Assembly: GCA_902362365.1 (NCBI GenBank)
Contig: CABIVQ010000008.1
Span: 1 to 64,000 of the forward strand
From: Clostridiaceae bacterium
GTDB lineage: Bacteria > Bacillota > Clostridia > Peptostreptococcales > Peptostreptococcaceae
DNA length: 64,000 nt
Direction of reading: 5' to 3'
Each line of letters starts with the position of its first letter. The stretch's first letter is position 1. The notes beneath the pieces were generated by a model. The model worked only from the letters and a program-made list of their open reading frames with translations. It made no database searches and was not told the DNA's origin. Positions 9,304 to 18,318 of this stretch are shown piece after piece. The position numbers and the translations under genes are program-made.

Positions 9304-10229
9304 TATATCCTCCTAAGAGTTTCTTCGAACTCATAAACTAGTTCATTTATTATTTCTTTACAACTTTGTTTTTCTTTGACAAGACCTGCAATCTGACCTG
9401 CCATTACACTTCCATTTTCAACATCGCCATCTATGACTGCTTTTCTTAAAGCTCCTTTTCCTAAAGCTTCAATTTCACTACTATCTGCATTAGATTTTTC
9501 TAGTTTTATATATTCTCTAGTTAATTTATTTCTTAAAACTCTTACAGGATGTGAAGTTGATGTTCCTGTTATTTCTGAATCAATATCTCTTGCATTAAGT
9601 ACTTTTTCTTTATAATTATCATGAACATTACATTCATCAGACACTAAAAATCTAGTTCCCATTTGTACTCCACAAGCTCCTAACATAAATGATGCTGCTA
9701 TACCTCTTCCATCGCCTATGCCTCCCGCTGCTATAACAGGAATACTAACTGCATCTACAACTTGTGGCACTAAGCTCATAGTTGTCAATTGTCCTATATG
9801 ACCTCCTGCTTCCATCCCTTCTACAATAATAGCATCTGCTCCGAACTTTTCCATTCGTTTTGCTATTGCTACAGAAGGGACAACAGGTATTACTTTTATA
9901 TTATTTTTCTTCCAATCTTCCATATACTTTCCAGGGCTACCTGCACCAGTTGTAACCACTGATACTTTTTCTTCACATACCATCTTAGCAATTTCATCTA
10001 CATTTTTAGCCATTAGCATTATATTCACACCAAAAGGTTTATTTGTAAGTGACTTAGCTTTTTTTATTTGAGCTCTAACATCCTCTGTTTCACCTACGCC
10101 ACTTATTATTCCAAGACCTCCTGCTTCACTTACGCCTACTGCTAAGTCTGCATCTGAAATCCATGCCATTCCGCCCTGTATGATTGGATATTTAATATTA
10201 AGTATATCTGTTATCCTTGAATTTATCAT
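9303..10229 (-). CDS. fabK: Enoyl-[ACP] reductase II, FMN-dependent
   Basis: 308-residue FMN TIM-barrel reductase for the last step of the elongation cycle. It begins with the FabK signature (YPIIQGGMAWISDADLA), followed by GGLGIISG, TTGAGSP, VEGMEAGGHIG and IAAGGI. Its position between acpP and fabD identifies it as the enoyl reductase rather than a nitronate monooxygenase, and no FabI gene is visible in this window. FabK-type reductases are known to be insensitive to triclosan. The paralogue at 411-1466 shares the fold but has a Cys-rich tail and lies outside the operon. Confidence 0.94.
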   Translation of the reverse strand: MINSRITDILNIKYPIIQGGMAWISDADLAVGVSEAGGLGIISGVGETEDVRAQIKKAKSLTNKPFGVNIMLMAKNVDEIAKMVCEEKVSVVTTGAGSPGKYMEDWKKNNIKVIPVVPSVAIAKRMEKFGADAIIVEGMEAGGHIGQLTTMSLVPQVVDAVSIPVIAAGGIGDGRGIAASFMLGACGVQMGTRFLVSDECNVHDNYKEKVLNARDIDSEITGTSTSHPVRVLRNKLTREYIKLEKSNADSSEIEALGKGALRKAVIDGDVENGSVMAGQIAGLVKEKQSCKEIINELVYEFEETLRRI

Positions 10230-10253
10230 AAATCCTCCTGTAACTTACTCTTA

Positions 10254-10490
10254 TTATGAATTTACTTTTTCATTAGTCTTTTCTTCTATGTAATTAACAA
10301 CATCTTGTATACTCTTCATATTTTCTGGTGATTCTATTTCAATTCCAAATTGTTCTTCTATTTCTATCACTAATTGGAATGTATCTAAGGAGTCTATTCC
10401 TAAAGATTCAAATGTACTTTCTAATTTTATTTCATCTCTTTCTATTGATAAGTTTTCTTCTATTATTCCTTGTAATTTTTCAAATATCAT
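10254..10490 (-). CDS. acpP: Acyl carrier protein
   Basis: 78 residues when started at the ATG at 10488-10490, which has GGAGG 7 bases upstream; a longer frame to 10550 would add a 20-residue N-terminus not found in ACPs. The 4'-phosphopantetheine attachment site is Ser34 in GIDSLDTFQ. Strongly acidic, as expected, with a four-helix pattern and the VVNYIEEK helix near the end. It carries growing acyl chains between all enzymes encoded around it and is probably also the acyl-ACP ligand sensed by the FabT-like regulator. Confidence 0.95.
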   Translation of the reverse strand: MIFEKLQGIIEENLSIERDEIKLESTFESLGIDSLDTFQLVIEIEEQFGIEIESPENMKSIQDVVNYIEEKTNEKVNS

Positions 10491-10665
10491 TTTGCTTTCC
10501 TCCAAATTTTCTTTTATATTTTGTATATTATTTACTTTTCTTGTTATCATGTTTGATTTGTATTAATATCTAGTTTTAAAATAATTATTTTTAATTTATC
10601 TTAGTTTTTTAATCTTAGTATCTTAGTTAATTATTAAATTTAAATTCCTTAAATTAATTTATTTT

Positions 10666-11643
10666 TTATTTTGACCAATTTATAAGAGTTGCACCATAAG
10701 TGAGACCTGCTCCAAATCCAACTAATATAATTTTTTGTCCTTTTTTCAACATTTTTTTCTCATCCATCTCACATAACGCAATGGGAATTGATGCTGCAGA
10801 TGTATTTCCATATTCATCAATGTTTATGTAAAATTTATCTATAGGAACTTTTAATTTTTTAGCTGCATAATCAATTATTCTAATATTTGCTTGATGAGGT
10901 ACTATATAATCAATATCATCTAAGCTTAAATTATTATCATCTAATATTTTATTTATAGAATTCACAATTGTAGAAGTGGCAAACTTAAATACTTCATTTC
11001 CATTCATTTTTAGCTTCGAATGTCTTATTGTTTTATTTTCTACAAAAGGACTGTCTATATCATTCCCTTCTATTGTTATACACTGCCATTTATCTCCTTC
11101 TGATTTAGAAAAAGAACTTACAATCCCTTTTTTATCACTTTTAGATATAATCGCAGCTCCTGCACCATCTCCAAATAATACACAGGTTGATCTATCTTCC
11201 CAATCAACTGATTTAGATAAATTTTCTGATCCAATAACAAGTGCATGTTTATAGTCATTACAAACCATAAGAGATTTTGCAACTTCTAAACCATAAATAA
11301 ACCCTGAACATGCTGCACTTATATCAAAAGCTACTGCATTTTTTGCACCTATTAAATTTTGTACTATGCAAGCTGTAGATGGAGTAAACATATCTGGTGT
11401 ACATGTAGCTAATACTATTAAGTCTACATCTAATGGTGATAAATTAGCATCTTGTATAGCTTTAATGCTAGCTTTCGAAGCCATATAAGAAGTATCTTCT
11501 CCAGTCGATATGTATCTACTTTTTATTCCTGTTCTTGAATGTATCCACTCATCATTTGTATCAATAAACTCACTTAATTGATCATTGGTGACTCTTTTAG
11601 AAGGTATGTAATTTCCGACACCTCCTATTATTACCTCGTTCAT
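10666..11643 (-). CDS. fabH: 3-oxoacyl-[ACP] synthase III (KASIII)
   Basis: 325-residue initiating condensing enzyme joining acetyl-CoA (or a branched acyl-CoA) to malonyl-ACP. Catalytic residues Cys112 (SAACSGF), His250 (VPHQAN) and Asn280 (EYGNTSAAS) are all in place. First gene of the fab-acc operon: AAGGAG lies 8 bases before the ATG, and promoter and operator-like palindromes precede it. The 175-base gap to acpP is AT-rich and shows no hairpin strong enough to be a terminator. Sequence alone does not reveal whether the primer is straight or branched. Confidence 0.95.
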   Translation of the reverse strand: MNEVIIGGVGNYIPSKRVTNDQLSEFIDTNDEWIHSRTGIKSRYISTGEDTSYMASKASIKAIQDANLSPLDVDLIVLATCTPDMFTPSTACIVQNLIGAKNAVAFDISAACSGFIYGLEVAKSLMVCNDYKHALVIGSENLSKSVDWEDRSTCVLFGDGAGAAIISKSDKKGIVSSFSKSEGDKWQCITIEGNDIDSPFVENKTIRHSKLKMNGNEVFKFATSTIVNSINKILDDNNLSLDDIDYIVPHQANIRIIDYAAKKLKVPIDKFYINIDEYGNTSAASIPIALCEMDEKKMLKKGQKIILVGFGAGLTYGATLINWSK

Positions 11644-11672
11644 ATTTTTACTCCTTGTGTTTTGATAGTATT

Positions 11673-11693
11673 ATATTTTGAATTTCAAAATAT
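11673..11693 (-). promoter_or_regulatory. FabT-type operator in the fabH leader
   Basis: A perfect 21-bp palindrome: arms ATATTTTGAA and TTCAAAATAT around one central base, 30 bases before fabH. Its core TTTGA-N5-TCAAA form resembles the FabT box described in streptococci and lactococci. Located between promoter and gene, it could act as a roadblock or leader operator. Binding is inferred from the regulator in the same operon. Confidence 0.6.
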
Positions 11694-11726
11694 ATATTCA
11701 AAAAAATTTACTCATTAATTAACATA

Positions 11727-11796
11727 TTGATTATCGTTAATTATCAGTTAATTATTTCGATAATCAAAATATATTATATTCAAAGATAAATGTCAA
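11727..11796 (-). promoter_or_regulatory. fab operon promoter with paired operator arms
   Basis: On the minus strand, TTGACA (11791-11796) and TATATT (11768-11773) are separated by 17 bases, a near-consensus sigma-A promoter. The expected start point, near 11761, falls inside one arm of a second inverted repeat: TTGATTATCG at 11727-11736 (plus strand) and its exact complement at 11758-11767. The arm centres are 31 bases apart, about three helical turns. Each arm resembles a half FabT box, so a repressor there would cover the start site. Confidence 0.62.
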
Positions 11797-11965
11797 CTCT
11801 TTTCATCGAAATATTTTTTTATTATGATTAATATATTTTTTATTAACTTATTTCTGTCATATAAATCTATCTACTTTTTTAATGATAAACAGCTTAAATT
11901 CAATATTTTTATTATCCTATATATATATTTACGGTAATTAAAAATAAAATTGCATTGCTTAATAT

Positions 11966-12006
11966 ATAAAAAAACTCTCTAAGCTAAATAAACTTAGAGA
12001 GTTTCT
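11966..12006 (-). terminator. Terminator of the nucleotidase gene
   Basis: On the minus strand AAACTCTCTAAG and its complement (11994-12005 and 11973-11984) form a 12-bp stem with a 9-base loop, followed by seven T. It lies directly past the stop of the 1375-residue gene. The rest of the gap 11797-11965 is featureless AT-rich DNA. Confidence 0.88.
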
Positions 12007-12008
12007 TA

Positions 12009-15000
12009 TTATTTTTCTTTTCTTCTTCTATTATTTACAAACACCCCTGCCATAGCAGCTACACTCATTCCTACGTAACCTAATATAGTCGCATCTCCTG
12101 TTTGAGGATTTGATGGTTTGTTGCTATTTCCATTATTTCCACCTTGGTTTTCATTGTTACTTCCACCATCTCCGTTATTTCCGTCTTGGTCTTCATCGTC
12201 ACTTCCACCATTATCTGGTTTACTATTTTCTAACTCTTCTTTTATTTCTTCTACTAAATTATTTAGTTCTTCTACAGTTAAATCTTTTACTTCTAATATA
12301 GCTACTAGAGCATTATTTTTAGCTTTTGGTGCGTATATCTTAACTATAGACTTACCACCTTCTTCTAATACTTCTACAGTATATCCAGAATTTATTGCAC
12401 TTGTAAGTATATCTTTTACATATTCACTCTCAACTTCAACTTTTATAACTCCATTTACCATTGTACCTGCTAATATTCTACCTTGTTTAGTATAGCTAAC
12501 AGTACCTAAAAATTTTATGAAGTTTCCAACAGATTCTTCTAATGAAGAATACTCATTTAATGTAGGTACATCTCCAAAGCATGGATAATCATCTCCACCT
12601 ACAGCCATAAAGTCATTTGTAGCTACAGTGTATGTTTTATTCATATCTAATTCCTGTCCATTAATTGTTAAAGATATTATTCTATCTCCAACTGCTCTAC
12701 TTGGATCTACAACAAACTTTATCCCAGCAACATGAGGGAATCCTCCTAAAGATTCTCCATAAGCTCTAACACCAAATTCAAGGACTTCTTTTATTTGAGC
12801 TCCTGTAAGCTGCTTAGTAACTATAAAGTTACCAAATGGAAGAACACTTACAACATCACCTTTTGTTATATCTCCTTTAGCTATACTAGCACGGATTCCG
12901 CCTCCATTTGTTATAGCAAGATCTGCATCAGTTTCATTTAACATAGCATCAGTTATTAAATTTCCTAAGTTTGTTTCTCCGTATCTTACACTATTTCTAT
13001 CTCCATCAAGATCTATAGCATTAGTTCCTATAACTTCAGATAATACTTCTTCTTGTGCTGAATTTATTTCTTCTATTTTTTCAGCAACCTTTTCATCAGG
13101 AGTTATAGATAAAGCCTCTTCTTTTGTTATAAGACTTGCAGTAGCATTTACTACTTCATTTTTATCATTTAATTCTAACTCAACTTTACCTACATTTGAT
13201 AAGTATTCACCTGTACTTACTAGTAAAGTATCTTTAACTTTTTCTCCATTTTCAAATGTAGTATGACTATGTCCATCTACATATACATCTATTCCATCAA
13301 CAGCGTTTATAACATCATAAGCCGTAGGCTCACTACTTTCATCAGTTCCTATATGAGATAAGGCTACTATTACGTCTGCACCATTATCTTCTAGTTCTTT
13401 AACTTGTTCCTTAGCCGCTTCTATTGGATTAGTAAAATCTATTCCTTTAACATTGTTAGGATTTGTTTTATAAGCTGTTTCTTCTGTAGCTATACCAAAG
13501 AAACCAACTTTAACAGTTTTTCCATTAACTTGCATTTCTTTTATATTATTAGACTCAAATATAGATTTTCCATCTTTCTTTACGTTTGAAGCTAATAATT
13601 TAAGTTTATTCTCGCCACTTTTTAATGTTACGCTATTTTTGAATAACTCCATTAATCTTCCATAACCATAGTTAAAGTCATGATTACCTGGAACCATAAA
13701 TTCATATCCTGCTTCATTTAATAAATCAACAGCATCTTGACCTTTACTTAAAGTAACAAATGGTAAACCATGTATAGTATCTCCTGCATCAACTAATATA
13801 GAGTTTTCTGTATTGTTCTTTATTGCTGCAACTGTATCTATACCTATTACTTTATCATCTGCTTTTAATCTACCATGTGTATCATTTGTATGTAATATAG
13901 TTATCTTATTAGATTCTTCTTTTTCACCTGATAAATCATAGTAGTATTTGTATAATCTATTACCAGCTGATTCTTTATTTGTATATATAGAAGGATAGCT
14001 TGATAAGTAGTTTACCCCATTTTCATGAGAAGTAAAGTATACTTTAGCATCAGTATCTATAGCTTTAAACTTCCAGTTATTATCAACACTTGGCTCTAAT
14101 TTACCAGCATCTTCTATATATTTCTTTAATACATCTCTACTTTCATCAGTTGTAGTATATACACTTACTTGTCTACCATTCCATGGGAAGCTATCTCCAC
14201 CAGCTCTATAATTGTTAGTAGTTATTAAGAACTCTTGATCTAAATCTATAGGTTTTCCATTGTAAGTTAAGTTGTATACTCTTGAAGAATCTGGATTTAT
14301 TACTTTTCCAGTTTTATCATACTTAGGTTTTTGAGTTACATCTATTTCGTACTCTATTCCATCTATTACATCAAAGTTAAATGTTGGGAAATCCCTATTT
14401 ATTAAATTTTGTTCTTCACTAGAGTTAGGATCTATCGTATTGAACATGTTAGCTGAAAACTCTAACCATTCTTTTACATCAGAACCATTCAGCTTTATAA
14501 CTGCCATAGTATTATCATATTTATATAAGTTAGATAAGTCTCTTATAGCAAGTCCTCCAGCTTTTATATCAACATAGTTATCAGCACTACTTCCTGCTTT
14601 AAATGGAGCTGCTGCTGATAATATTGGAAGATCTGCATAAGGGGCTAAACTTGGATCATTATTTTCTATAAGTTCTTCAACGTATGCTTTTTGAGCATCA
14701 GAAACTATTTGTATAGATGGATCATCTGCTACAAGTGTAAAGAAACTATTTAAATCTTTTGTAACTTCTCCTGATTTTTCATTTACATATTTATCAGTAG
14801 CTTCATGATATTCCCTAACAACATCTTCAGTCTCCGCATCATTAGCTTTATTTGCTACACTTATATTGCTTATTTTAGAATTACTATCATTTATTGTGTA
14901 TTTATCGTTACCGTTTTCATCTTTTGTAACTTCTATTTTAAGATCTACTACTCCTACTTCTTTACCATTATTTAATGGTTGAACATATTGAGTTATATCT

Positions 15001-16136
15001 CCATTTTCTTTTTCTACTTCATATTTAGCACTTCTATGTACATGTCCACCAACAACTACGTCTACATCTTCTAACATTGATATAGCGTATCCTGCATTTT
15101 CAGCACCTGTTGCGTATGTAGTCTCTTCACCATATCCAGTATGCCCAAGTACTACAACTATATCAGCACCATTTTCTTTCATTTCTTTTGCATATTTATC
15201 TACACTTTTAACCATATCATCTACAGTTACTTTTCCACCTAGTATAACTTTATCCCAGTTTAGTATTTGAGTTGGAACAACACCAGTTATACCTATTTTT
15301 AATTCTCTTTCTTTTCCATTTGAGTCTACTACTGTTTCATTTAAGATTTTATATGGATCAAAAACTAAATCTCCACTTTCAGCATCTTTAAGGTTTGCAC
15401 AAACCATTCCCATACTTGTATTTGCATCTACTATTTGCTTTATATAATCCATTCCATAATTAACTTCGTGATTACCTATAGTAGTCATATCAAAACCTAA
15501 TGATTCTAAAGCTTTATACACAGGGTATTTTTCTCCCGGTGCAACTGGTTGCTTTACTGCATATAAGTTTGCTAATGGTGTACCTTGTATTGTATCTCCA
15601 TTATCGACTAATATTACATTATCAACGTTTTCTTTTTCTGATTTATTTGCTTTTTCTTTTTCTTCTTTTATAACTGTTGCTGCTTTAACTAAGCCAGAAT
15701 TTTTTGTTGTTGATCCGGTATAGTAATCATAGTTCATTAAATTCGCATGTAAATCACTTATAGCCATTACTTTAAAATCTATAGTAGTATTATCACTTTT
15801 GTCTTGAATGTTTACTTTTTCTTCGTTATTAGATTTAGTGTTATTTACTACTTTATTAGATTCTTCACTTTCTTCGTTAGGTTCTACATTTTCATCATTA
15901 GACTCTTCATTAATTTTTTCTAATGCTTCTTTTGCTTCATATTGATCTGCATAGTTTTCCTCAGACTCATCAGATTGATCTGTTGAGTTTTCTTCAGACA
16001 ATTCAAGGTTTACTGAATTTTCAACTTGTTCTGTTTTTTTTAAGTTTTCTAAAGCAAAAACTGGTTGTATATTTTGCCCAATTAATGCTGCTGCCATAGC
16101 AATTGCTGCTATTTTCTGTCCATTTCTTTTTACCAT
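12009..16136 (-). CDS. Cell-wall-anchored double 5'-nucleotidase/2',3'-cyclic phosphodiesterase
   Basis: A 1375-residue surface protein. An N-terminal signal peptide (Lys/Arg start, hydrophobic core, end near PVFALE) is followed by an acidic Glu/Asn/Ser-rich region to about residue 120. Two complete metallophosphoesterase plus 5'-nucleotidase C-terminal units follow. Unit 1 shows SDLHANL, VDNGDTIQG, GNHEVNYG and GGHVHRS; unit 2 shows HTNDTHGRL, VDAGDTIHG, GNHDFNYG and DGHSHT, each with the two-metal ligands. A Gly/Asn/Asp-rich wall spacer leads to the sorting signal NPQTG (1343-1347), one hydrophobic helix and a positive tail, so sortase attachment is expected. Likely role: releasing nucleosides and phosphate from extracellular nucleotides. 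Monocistronic, GGGGAG ribosome binding site. Unit 1 is nearer the CpdB type and unit 2 nearer UshA by motif, a tentative distinction. Confidence 0.92.
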   Translation of the reverse strand: MVKRNGQKIAAIAMAAALIGQNIQPVFALENLKKTEQVENSVNLELSEENSTDQSDESEENYADQYEAKEALEKINEESNDENVEPNEESEESNKVVNNTKSNNEEKVNIQDKSDNTTIDFKVMAISDLHANLMNYDYYTGSTTKNSGLVKAATVIKEEKEKANKSEKENVDNVILVDNGDTIQGTPLANLYAVKQPVAPGEKYPVYKALESLGFDMTTIGNHEVNYGMDYIKQIVDANTSMGMVCANLKDAESGDLVFDPYKILNETVVDSNGKERELKIGITGVVPTQILNWDKVILGGKVTVDDMVKSVDKYAKEMKENGADIVVVLGHTGYGEETTYATGAENAGYAISMLEDVDVVVGGHVHRSAKYEVEKENGDITQYVQPLNNGKEVGVVDLKIEVTKDENGNDKYTINDSNSKISNISVANKANDAETEDVVREYHEATDKYVNEKSGEVTKDLNSFFTLVADDPSIQIVSDAQKAYVEELIENNDPSLAPYADLPILSAAAPFKAGSSADNYVDIKAGGLAIRDLSNLYKYDNTMAVIKLNGSDVKEWLEFSANMFNTIDPNSSEEQNLINRDFPTFNFDVIDGIEYEIDVTQKPKYDKTGKVINPDSSRVYNLTYNGKPIDLDQEFLITTNNYRAGGDSFPWNGRQVSVYTTTDESRDVLKKYIEDAGKLEPSVDNNWKFKAIDTDAKVYFTSHENGVNYLSSYPSIYTNKESAGNRLYKYYYDLSGEKEESNKITILHTNDTHGRLKADDKVIGIDTVAAIKNNTENSILVDAGDTIHGLPFVTLSKGQDAVDLLNEAGYEFMVPGNHDFNYGYGRLMELFKNSVTLKSGENKLKLLASNVKKDGKSIFESNNIKEMQVNGKTVKVGFFGIATEETAYKTNPNNVKGIDFTNPIEAAKEQVKELEDNGADVIVALSHIGTDESSEPTAYDVINAVDGIDVYVDGHSHTTFENGEKVKDTLLVSTGEYLSNVGKVELELNDKNEVVNATASLITKEEALSITPDEKVAEKIEEINSAQEEVLSEVIGTNAIDLDGDRNSVRYGETNLGNLITDAMLNETDADLAITNGGGIRASIAKGDITKGDVVSVLPFGNFIVTKQLTGAQIKEVLEFGVRAYGESLGGFPHVAGIKFVVDPSRAVGDRIISLTINGQELDMNKTYTVATNDFMAVGGDDYPCFGDVPTLNEYSSLEESVGNFIKFLGTVSYTKQGRILAGTMVNGVIKVEVESEYVKDILTSAINSGYTVEVLEEGGKSIVKIYAPKAKNNALVAILEVKDLTVEELNNLVEEIKEELENSKPDNGGSDDEDQDGNNGDGGSNNENQGGNNGNSNKPSNPQTGDATILGYVGMSVAAMAGVFVNNRRRKEK

Positions 16137-16549
16137 TATAAATTCTCCCCAAAATTTTTTATAATTTTAATTTAAACACATAAATATTTTACCAAATATT
16201 ATTCTGTTTTTCTAACTAAATAATTCGTATTTTTTAACTAAGAAAAATTATATCATATTTAGTGCAATATAGTATACTATTTTCTGCATTTTTTTACATT
16301 TTTAGTTACTCATGTATTTCAATATCAGTTTTTAGATATTATTTAATTTTTTTATTAGATATAAAATAATATTTTTTATAATTATGTTATACTATTTAAT
16401 TTAATATCAAAATACTTCTGACTAAAATCAAGCTTTATAATATTATATATATCATTCGTAAAAATCACTTTAATCATATACCCTACAGAATAAAAACATG
16501 CTCATTGTTAAAGTTTATTGAGTATGAAATAATAATCTCCTTATAATAA
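16137..16549. other. Long AT-rich intergenic region with a putative promoter
   Basis: No coding frame with a ribosome binding site is seen on either strand. The only regulatory signal I can support is an extended -10 sequence TGATATAAT on the minus strand (16247-16255), about 110 bases before the nucleotidase start; no good -35 accompanies it. No Pho-box-like TTAACA array is present, unlike upstream of the Na/Pi transporter. Confidence 0.4.
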
Positions 16550-16587
16550 AAAAGATGATTCGTAGATTTAATCTACAAATCATCTTT
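16550..16587 (-). terminator. Terminator of the opp operon
   Basis: A 17-bp stem with one mismatch: AAAGATGATTTGTAGAT on the minus strand pairs across a short loop, with a T-rich tail past it. It lies 25 bases after the oppA stop. Confidence 0.85.
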
Positions 16588-16610
16588 TATAATTTAATTA
16601 ATATTTTCTA

Positions 16611-18257
16611 TTATTCAGCAACTGAAGTATACATAAAGTACTTATATCCAAGTGGTGAAGAATAGAATCCTTCTAACTTATCTGAAACTAACATTAAGTC
16701 AGTGTAGTAATAAAGTGGTATTAATGGCATTTCTTCACCTAATATTTTTTCTGCTTCATGCATTTTTGTATATCTTTCTTTATTATCAGTTGATGTTTTT
16801 ATTTCACTTATTAATTTATCATAGTCTGTATTTGACCATTGAGAATCATTATTTCCACCATCTGTTACCCACATATCTAAGAATGATATTGGATCATTAT
16901 AGTCAGCTAACCATCCATGACGAGCTACTTGATAATCACCTTTATTTCTTGTATCTATAAATACATTCCAGTCTTGAGATGATATAGTTACATTTATACC
17001 AAGATTTTCTTTCCACATATTTTGAATAGCTTCCATTATTGGTTCATGTCCTGGGTTACACATTAATTCTATCGTTGGAAGTCCTTTGCCATTTTCGTAT
17101 CCAGCTTCTTTAAGAAGTTCTTTTGCTTTTTTTATATTTGATTCATAGTCTTTTTCGTCTGCACTATACCAAGCATCGGCATTACTATGGAATTCAGTAC
17201 TTCCATCTTCATCAGTTAAACCTGTTGATACAAATGTATCTGCAGGTATTTGTCCTCCTTGAGCTACTTTATCAACTATATATTGTCTATCTAAAGCTAG
17301 AGCAAGTGCTTGTCTAACCTTTACATTATCTAAACCTTTTTCTTTAACATTTAAACATAAGAAATAAGTTCCTAATTGACTTTTTATTTCTAATCCATTA
17401 TCTTTCATTGCTTCTATTTCATCATTTGGTAAATCATCACCAAATAATATTTCGCCATTCTTAAATGCTGATAATATTGTGTTATTATCTTCCATAAGCT
17501 CAAAATTGATTGTATCTGGTCCTAATTTTTCTACATCATAGTAATTTTCATTTTTAGTATATACCATTTTAGCTTGATGGTTCCATTCAGTTAAAACATA
17601 TGGACCATTACCTATATAAGTTTGTGGATCAGTTGACCATGTATCAGGATTAGCATCTACTATATCTTGTCTTACAGGATATGTTGCTGGGAATGCACAT
17701 ATTTCTAAGAAGTATGCAGTAGGTGTTGCTAAAGTTACTTCAACTGTTTTATCATCAAGTGCTTTTATTCCTAATTCACTTGGATCTTTTTTCCCTTCCA
17801 TTATTTCATTTGCATTTTCTACCATACCTATCATATAGTTGTAATCTGATGCTGTTTCTGGATTTACTAATCTTTGCCAAGAATATACGAAATCACTTGC
17901 TTTTACAGCTTCTCCATCTGACCATTTTGCATCATCACGAAGTGTAAAAGTATATACCTTTTTATCTTCACTTACTTCATATTTTACTGCTTGACCTTCA
18001 ACTACTTTACTTTCAGAATTTAATTTCATTAAACCTTCGAAAGCATGATTTATTAATGTAGAACCATCTGAAGCCGTATTCTTCGCCGGATCTATTGATT
18101 CAGGCTCTGGTCCTACGCATACGTTAAGCTCGAATCCATCTGCAGAACCTCCTGTTGAATTGCCACCTGAACTACTACATCCAGATAGTACTGTTGATAG
18201 TGCTAAAGTTGAAGCTAGTATAACTGCAACTTTTTTCTTAAATTTTAGCATTTTCAT
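16611..18257 (-). CDS. oppA: Oligopeptide ABC transporter substrate-binding lipoprotein
   Basis: 548-residue SBP family 5 protein. The signal peptide ends in the lipobox LSGC with lipidated Cys27, then a Ser/Gly linker. The mature part opens with LNVCVGPEPESIDPAKNTASDG, the family start, and contains the YTFTLRDDAKWSDGEAVKASDFVYSW block typical of OppA and related binding proteins. The length fits OppA rather than nickel or dipeptide binders. It is the last gene of oppBCDFA, after a 61-base gap holding a small hairpin (GGTATATATTACC) that may stabilise the 3' mRNA; binding proteins usually need more copies than the permease. Start ATG has GGGGGAGG upstream. Confidence 0.92.
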   Translation of the reverse strand: MKMLKFKKKVAVILASTLALSTVLSGCSSSGGNSTGGSADGFELNVCVGPEPESIDPAKNTASDGSTLINHAFEGLMKLNSESKVVEGQAVKYEVSEDKKVYTFTLRDDAKWSDGEAVKASDFVYSWQRLVNPETASDYNYMIGMVENANEIMEGKKDPSELGIKALDDKTVEVTLATPTAYFLEICAFPATYPVRQDIVDANPDTWSTDPQTYIGNGPYVLTEWNHQAKMVYTKNENYYDVEKLGPDTINFELMEDNNTILSAFKNGEILFGDDLPNDEIEAMKDNGLEIKSQLGTYFLCLNVKEKGLDNVKVRQALALALDRQYIVDKVAQGGQIPADTFVSTGLTDEDGSTEFHSNADAWYSADEKDYESNIKKAKELLKEAGYENGKGLPTIELMCNPGHEPIMEAIQNMWKENLGINVTISSQDWNVFIDTRNKGDYQVARHGWLADYNDPISFLDMWVTDGGNNDSQWSNTDYDKLISEIKTSTDNKERYTKMHEAEKILGEEMPLIPLYYYTDLMLVSDKLEGFYSSPLGYKYFMYTSVAE

Positions 18258-18318
18258 ACTATTATCCTCCCCCTAATTATTATCTATATAATACCCTTGG
18301 TAATATATACCTTAATTT

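Noticed and set aside
12110..12495. Open plus-strand frames opposite the nucleotidase gene
   Set aside because: Low-complexity Leu/Ser/Phe products that mirror the Gly/Asn/Asp-rich spacer and other parts of the real gene; no RBS.
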